64,000 nt of DNA from NCBI GenBank assembly GCA_051453625.1, contig JBOZIK010000001.1:239042891-239106890 (forward strand). Reading direction: 5' to 3'. The notes beneath the pieces are model-generated. The model made no database searches, was not told where the DNA came from, and saw only the letters and a list, made by a program, of their open reading frames with translations. The position numbers were made by a program, and so were the translations under genes. Below are positions 60,389 through 64,000 of the stretch, in pieces. Numbering within the stretch: position 1 is the stretch's first letter; each line of letters opens with the position of its first letter. This stretch comes from Welwitschia mirabilis (lineage: Eukaryota; Gnetophyta; Gnetopsida; Welwitschiales).

Positions 60389-60849
60389 CAAGCCAAATTA
60401 TGGTGGAAAGAAAATAATGTCATCCCTAATTAAAACCACAATTGAAAATAAGCAATATCTGAGAGATTTATTACTGATAAGTTACTTAATTCCCATGCTA
60501 AAGTAAAGCTTTATAGGATTTCTTAAAAATACAGGCTGCACCACATTTCAAAAGGAATAGATACAAGGAAATATTCATAACTTATCTAAATAAGAAAAAT
60601 TTTATGCCAAGGACTACTCCACAACTATTAGAACAAATTTAATATTAAATGAAGAACTCTAAGGATTTGGGCTCTATATAAAATACACATTTTATAATGA
60701 AAACAAAGATCTAGCTGAAAATATTTATGATAGTAATATGATGAATAAAAATATAGAAACATAACTATTAACCATTAGACTCAATTTACAAGTTAATATA
60801 AAATAGATTAACAAGTAAATAAGCGAGTTCCGATATTTAAATAACTTCC

Positions 60850-61760
60850 NNNNNNNNNNNNNNNNNNNNNNNNNNNNNNNNNNNNNNNNNNNNNNNNNNN
60901 NNNNNNNNNNNNNNNNNNNNNNNNNNNNNNNNNNNNNNNNNNNNNNNNNNNNNNNNNNNNNNNNNNNNNNNNNNNNNNNNNNNNNNNNNNNNNNNNNNNN
61001 NNNNNNNNNNNNNNNNNNNNNNNNNNNNNNNNNNNNNNNNNNNNNNNNNNNNNNNNNNNNNNNNNNNNNNNNNNNNNNNNNNNNNNNNNNNNNNNNNNNN
61101 NNNNNNNNNNNNNNNNNNNNNNNNNNNNNNNNNNNNNNNNNNNNNNNNNNNNNNNNNNNNNNNNNNNNNNNNNNNNNNNNNNNNNNNNNNNNNNNNNNNN
61201 NNNNNNNNNNNNNNNNNNNNNNNNNNNNNNNNNNNNNNNNNNNNNNNNNNNNNNNNNNNNNNNNNNNNNNNNNNNNNNNNNNNNNNNNNNNNNNNNNNNN
61301 NNNNNNNNNNNNNNNNNNNNNNNNNNNNNNNNNNNNNNNNNNNNNNNNNNNNNNNNNNNNNNNNNNNNNNNNNNNNNNNNNNNNNNNNNNNNNNNNNNNN
61401 NNNNNNNNNNNNNNNNNNNNNNNNNNNNNNNNNNNNNNNNNNNNNNNNNNNNNNNNNNNNNNNNNNNNNNNNNNNNNNNNNNNNNNNNNNNNNNNNNNNN
61501 NNNNNNNNNNNNNNNNNNNNNNNNNNNNNNNNNNNNNNNNNNNNNNNNNNNNNNNNNNNNNNNNNNNNNNNNNNNNNNNNNNNNNNNNNNNNNNNNNNNN
61601 NNNNNNNNNNNNNNNNNNNNNNNNNNNNNNNNNNNNNNNNNNNNNNNNNNNNNNNNNNNNNNNNNNNNNNNNNNNNNNNNNNNNNNNNNNNNNNNNNNNN
61701 NNNNNNNNNNNNNNNNNNNNNNNNNNNNNNNNNNNNNNNNNNNNNNNNNNNNNNNNNNNN
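60850..61760. other. Assembly gap, 911 N
   Basis: Inside the LTR. No duplicated flanks are seen. Confidence 0.95.
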
Positions 61761-62529
61761 ATGCATTTCTTTATCAATGGCCAAAATCCATGCCAACATC
61801 TAAACCTACACAAATTACATGGCATGAAAACTATCTCCATCATAGTTTTTAATATGGCTAAGATAGTAAAGGGAGGAAATAAAAATGATCAAACTCCAAA
61901 GGATACAACCAACACATGAGACTAAACCAATATCCATGAGATACATTTAACACTAGGATATGCTAATATAAGAAATAAGACTTTGGGCTACATTTTTATT
62001 TCTTAAAGTTCAATTAATTTTCCAACATTACAAAGTTATATTCCAATTCTAGTAATTCATAATTGCCTTGCCAAAAGGGTATCAATAATGCCCATAATGT
62101 CTAAAGATAAAGTCCTATGGCCAATGGAAGTACAATAAAGGTTTTCTTTAAGGTTCACTTGGACATCCCTATTGGGTACAACTAGATGAGTGCAATAGAG
62201 ATTTTACCCTCTAAGATTTATAATACTAATTACCCTTTTCAATTTTAATTTCATTTTCTTTAATCATCATAAAACCAAAGTCATAGCTAAACAACTTACA
62301 CTAAATAAAAGATTCTTACAAGTTCAATACTTTATTTCAAGTTTTTGCAAGAACTACATATGTTAGAACTTGTCACATCATTCAAGCGGAGACATTCCAA
62401 CTCAAAATATGCTAGGTACTAAGAAAGAAAGCTTAACCAAGCAAGTAAGATTAACAAGTATTACAGGTTATGCAAAGAAATATAACATAGATCTTATTTA
62501 AGGAGAAAACAATGGATTATAAAATAAGA

Positions 62530-62998
62530 NNNNNNNNNNNNNNNNNNNNNNNNNNNNNNNNNNNNNNNNNNNNNNNNNNNNNNNNNNNNNNNNNNNNNNN
62601 NNNNNNNNNNNNNNNNNNNNNNNNNNNNNNNNNNNNNNNNNNNNNNNNNNNNNNNNNNNNNNNNNNNNNNNNNNNNNNNNNNNNNNNNNNNNNNNNNNNN
62701 NNNNNNNNNNNNNNNNNNNNNNNNNNNNNNNNNNNNNNNNNNNNNNNNNNNNNNNNNNNNNNNNNNNNNNNNNNNNNNNNNNNNNNNNNNNNNNNNNNNN
62801 NNNNNNNNNNNNNNNNNNNNNNNNNNNNNNNNNNNNNNNNNNNNNNNNNNNNNNNNNNNNNNNNNNNNNNNNNNNNNNNNNNNNNNNNNNNNNNNNNNNN
62901 NNNNNNNNNNNNNNNNNNNNNNNNNNNNNNNNNNNNNNNNNNNNNNNNNNNNNNNNNNNNNNNNNNNNNNNNNNNNNNNNNNNNNNNNNNNNNNNNNN
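62530..62998. other. Assembly gap, 469 N
   Basis: Inside the LTR. No duplicated flanks are seen. Confidence 0.95.
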
Positions 62999-63071
62999 GA
63001 CATGCAAGCTATGTAGGAAAACATTTATAAGAAAATGCAAGATTATAAAAGTATTCAATAGATATCTTAGT

Positions 63072-63316
63072 CATACAAAAGATGTAAGAATATAACAAAG
63101 TCATAGATGAAATAAAAGTAACACTAGAACCATAAAAAAGATACAAGAAAACCATAAGAACCATATAAGATAAAAAAAGAAAGGAAACCTAGACCATACA
63201 AAAGATGTAAGAATATAACAAAGTCATACATGAAATAAAAGTAACACTAGAACCATAAAAAAGATACAAGAAAACCATAAGAACCATATAAGATAAAAAA
63301 GAAAGGAAACCTAGAC
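63072..63316. repeat. 122/123-bp tandem duplication in LTR
   Basis: 63,072-63,194 and 63,195-63,316 are nearly identical (one base change and one A indel). A partial third unit starts at 63,317 with CATACAAAAGATGTAAG. The sister LTR has a related but shorter, more diverged array at about 46,720-46,830. Confidence 0.93.
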
Positions 63317-63380
63317 CATACAAAAGATGTAAGAATAAGAAGTCCAAACCATACAAAAGATGTAAGAAGAAGAACTCTAC

Positions 63381-64000
63381 TCACTATGAAATATTGTTAT
63401 TCATTATAGTAAAATGTGAATGTCAAATAATCTAGTAAGTACCTAGTATTATTATTTCACAAGGATATTTTTGGTACACTTAATAAAAGTAACATGACAA
63501 TTACACTCTTGCAATGAGAATCAAAAGAAAATATAAAACTGAGTTTAGAGAATTGTGGTAAACTTTAGATGGTAATGTAGGAAAATGAACATGCTCCAAA
63601 GGTCTAGTTTGACTTGTCTAATATCACTTCTTCACTTCAATGATATCCTGTAATCTTCTTGAAATATCATCTCAATGTGGTCTCATCTAAGGATTAAAAG
63701 TATCATGTTAACTTACACAAGAGATAGAAGAATGAATAACTACTTAATTAGTCAAATAAGAAATAGTTTCATCTAAAGATTACTAGTACCATGTTAATGT
63801 GTAATAGTAATGAAAGAATGAATAATTCATTCTTGTATTAAAAATGATAAAAAATACATTACATCAAAGGAGGGAGAATAAGCTAAATAGACTTCTTAAG
63901 CTAACCTTGAAACAAATTTTCTCCTAAGGGAGTTGCTTAGAAATCCATCATCTTATGATACTTCAAGTATTTCCACCACATTTTTCAAACTAAAATCCCT
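63381..64000. other. No recognised feature
   Basis: AT-rich sequence at the right edge, possibly the rest of the 5' LTR. No coding signal or clear repeat is seen. Confidence 0.35.

Larger units (their letters stand above)
60389..63380 (-). repeat. Upper part of the 5' LTR of the long-LTR gypsy element
   Basis: This matches 45,083-46,990 on both sides of a 911-base gap. Shared stretches include TTACTGATAAnTTACTTA and CATGCTA near 60,460-60,500, ATCCATGAGATACAT-like sequence near 61,932, and ATTAACAAGTATTACA near 62,450. The similarity fades after about 63,380, and the outer LTR edge is not visible. Confidence 0.6.

Overview
The window reads as nuclear DNA of a seed plant, most likely an angiosperm. 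It is very AT-rich, has no bacterial-style gene organisation, and is filled with plant transposable-element families: Ty3/gypsy gag-pro and integrase remnants, a Ty1/copia RT-RNase H, a plant LINE with a DUF4283-type ORF1, a CACTA (En/Spm) TNP2 transposase, and a caulimovirid-like endogenous pararetrovirus relic. The species cannot be read from it. No intact host gene is visible. Every coding relic is broken by stops and frameshifts. Many lost key residues fit C-to-T decay (TGT Cys to TAT Tyr, GAT/GAC Asp to AAT Asn), as expected of long-methylated repeats. Fourteen runs of N interrupt the window, and six have near-identical sequence on both sides, which looks like unmerged contig overlaps.

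Layout. 1-15.8 kb: one minus-strand gypsy-type family in tandem, with three gag or gag-protease copies (1-1366, about 5.1-7.3 kb, 9.1-11.06 kb) and three LTR/leader copies (1.7-3.0, 11.1-12.8, 14.2-15.8 kb). No reverse transcriptase is visible. The family is sprinkled with about 17 copies of a self-complementary motif of about 40 bp (TGTCATCC...GGATGACA). 16.2-22.3 kb: two LTR-like arms in inverted orientation flank a minus-strand caulimovirid-like relic (CP zinc knuckle, possible protease, RT, RNase H). 24.0-26.4 kb: a plus-strand gypsy relic in which gag is fused directly to the integrase C-terminus, followed by its 3' LTR with a TATA box and a minisatellite. 28.4-33.0 kb: a degenerate plus-strand LINE. 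33.0-33.7 kb: an LTR fragment with a recognisable tRNA-Met primer site. 35.0-39.2 kb: a minus-strand CACTA transposase pseudogene. 42.0-43.0 kb: a plus-strand copia RT-RNase H relic.

43.4-64 kb: a minus-strand gypsy element with very long LTRs. Its 3' LTR lies at about 45.1-47.7 kb, its integrase at 47.9-48.6 kb, its primer site at 51.92 kb and its 5' LTR at 51.93-52.30 plus 60.39-63.4 kb. The 5' LTR is split by an apparent 8.09 kb CACTA element (52,297-60,388) with matching termini and subterminal repeat arrays at both ends. That element shows no transposase but carries about 2 kb of less AT-rich DNA with splice-site-bounded, exon-like pieces. It is the best candidate here for a gene-capturing transposon.

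These pieces do not form a working pathway. They record nested insertion, internal deletion, recombination between LTRs and mutational decay. The observations most worth following are the GATGAC motif family, the 8.1 kb CACTA derivative and its cargo, and the pararetrovirus relic between inverted LTR arms.
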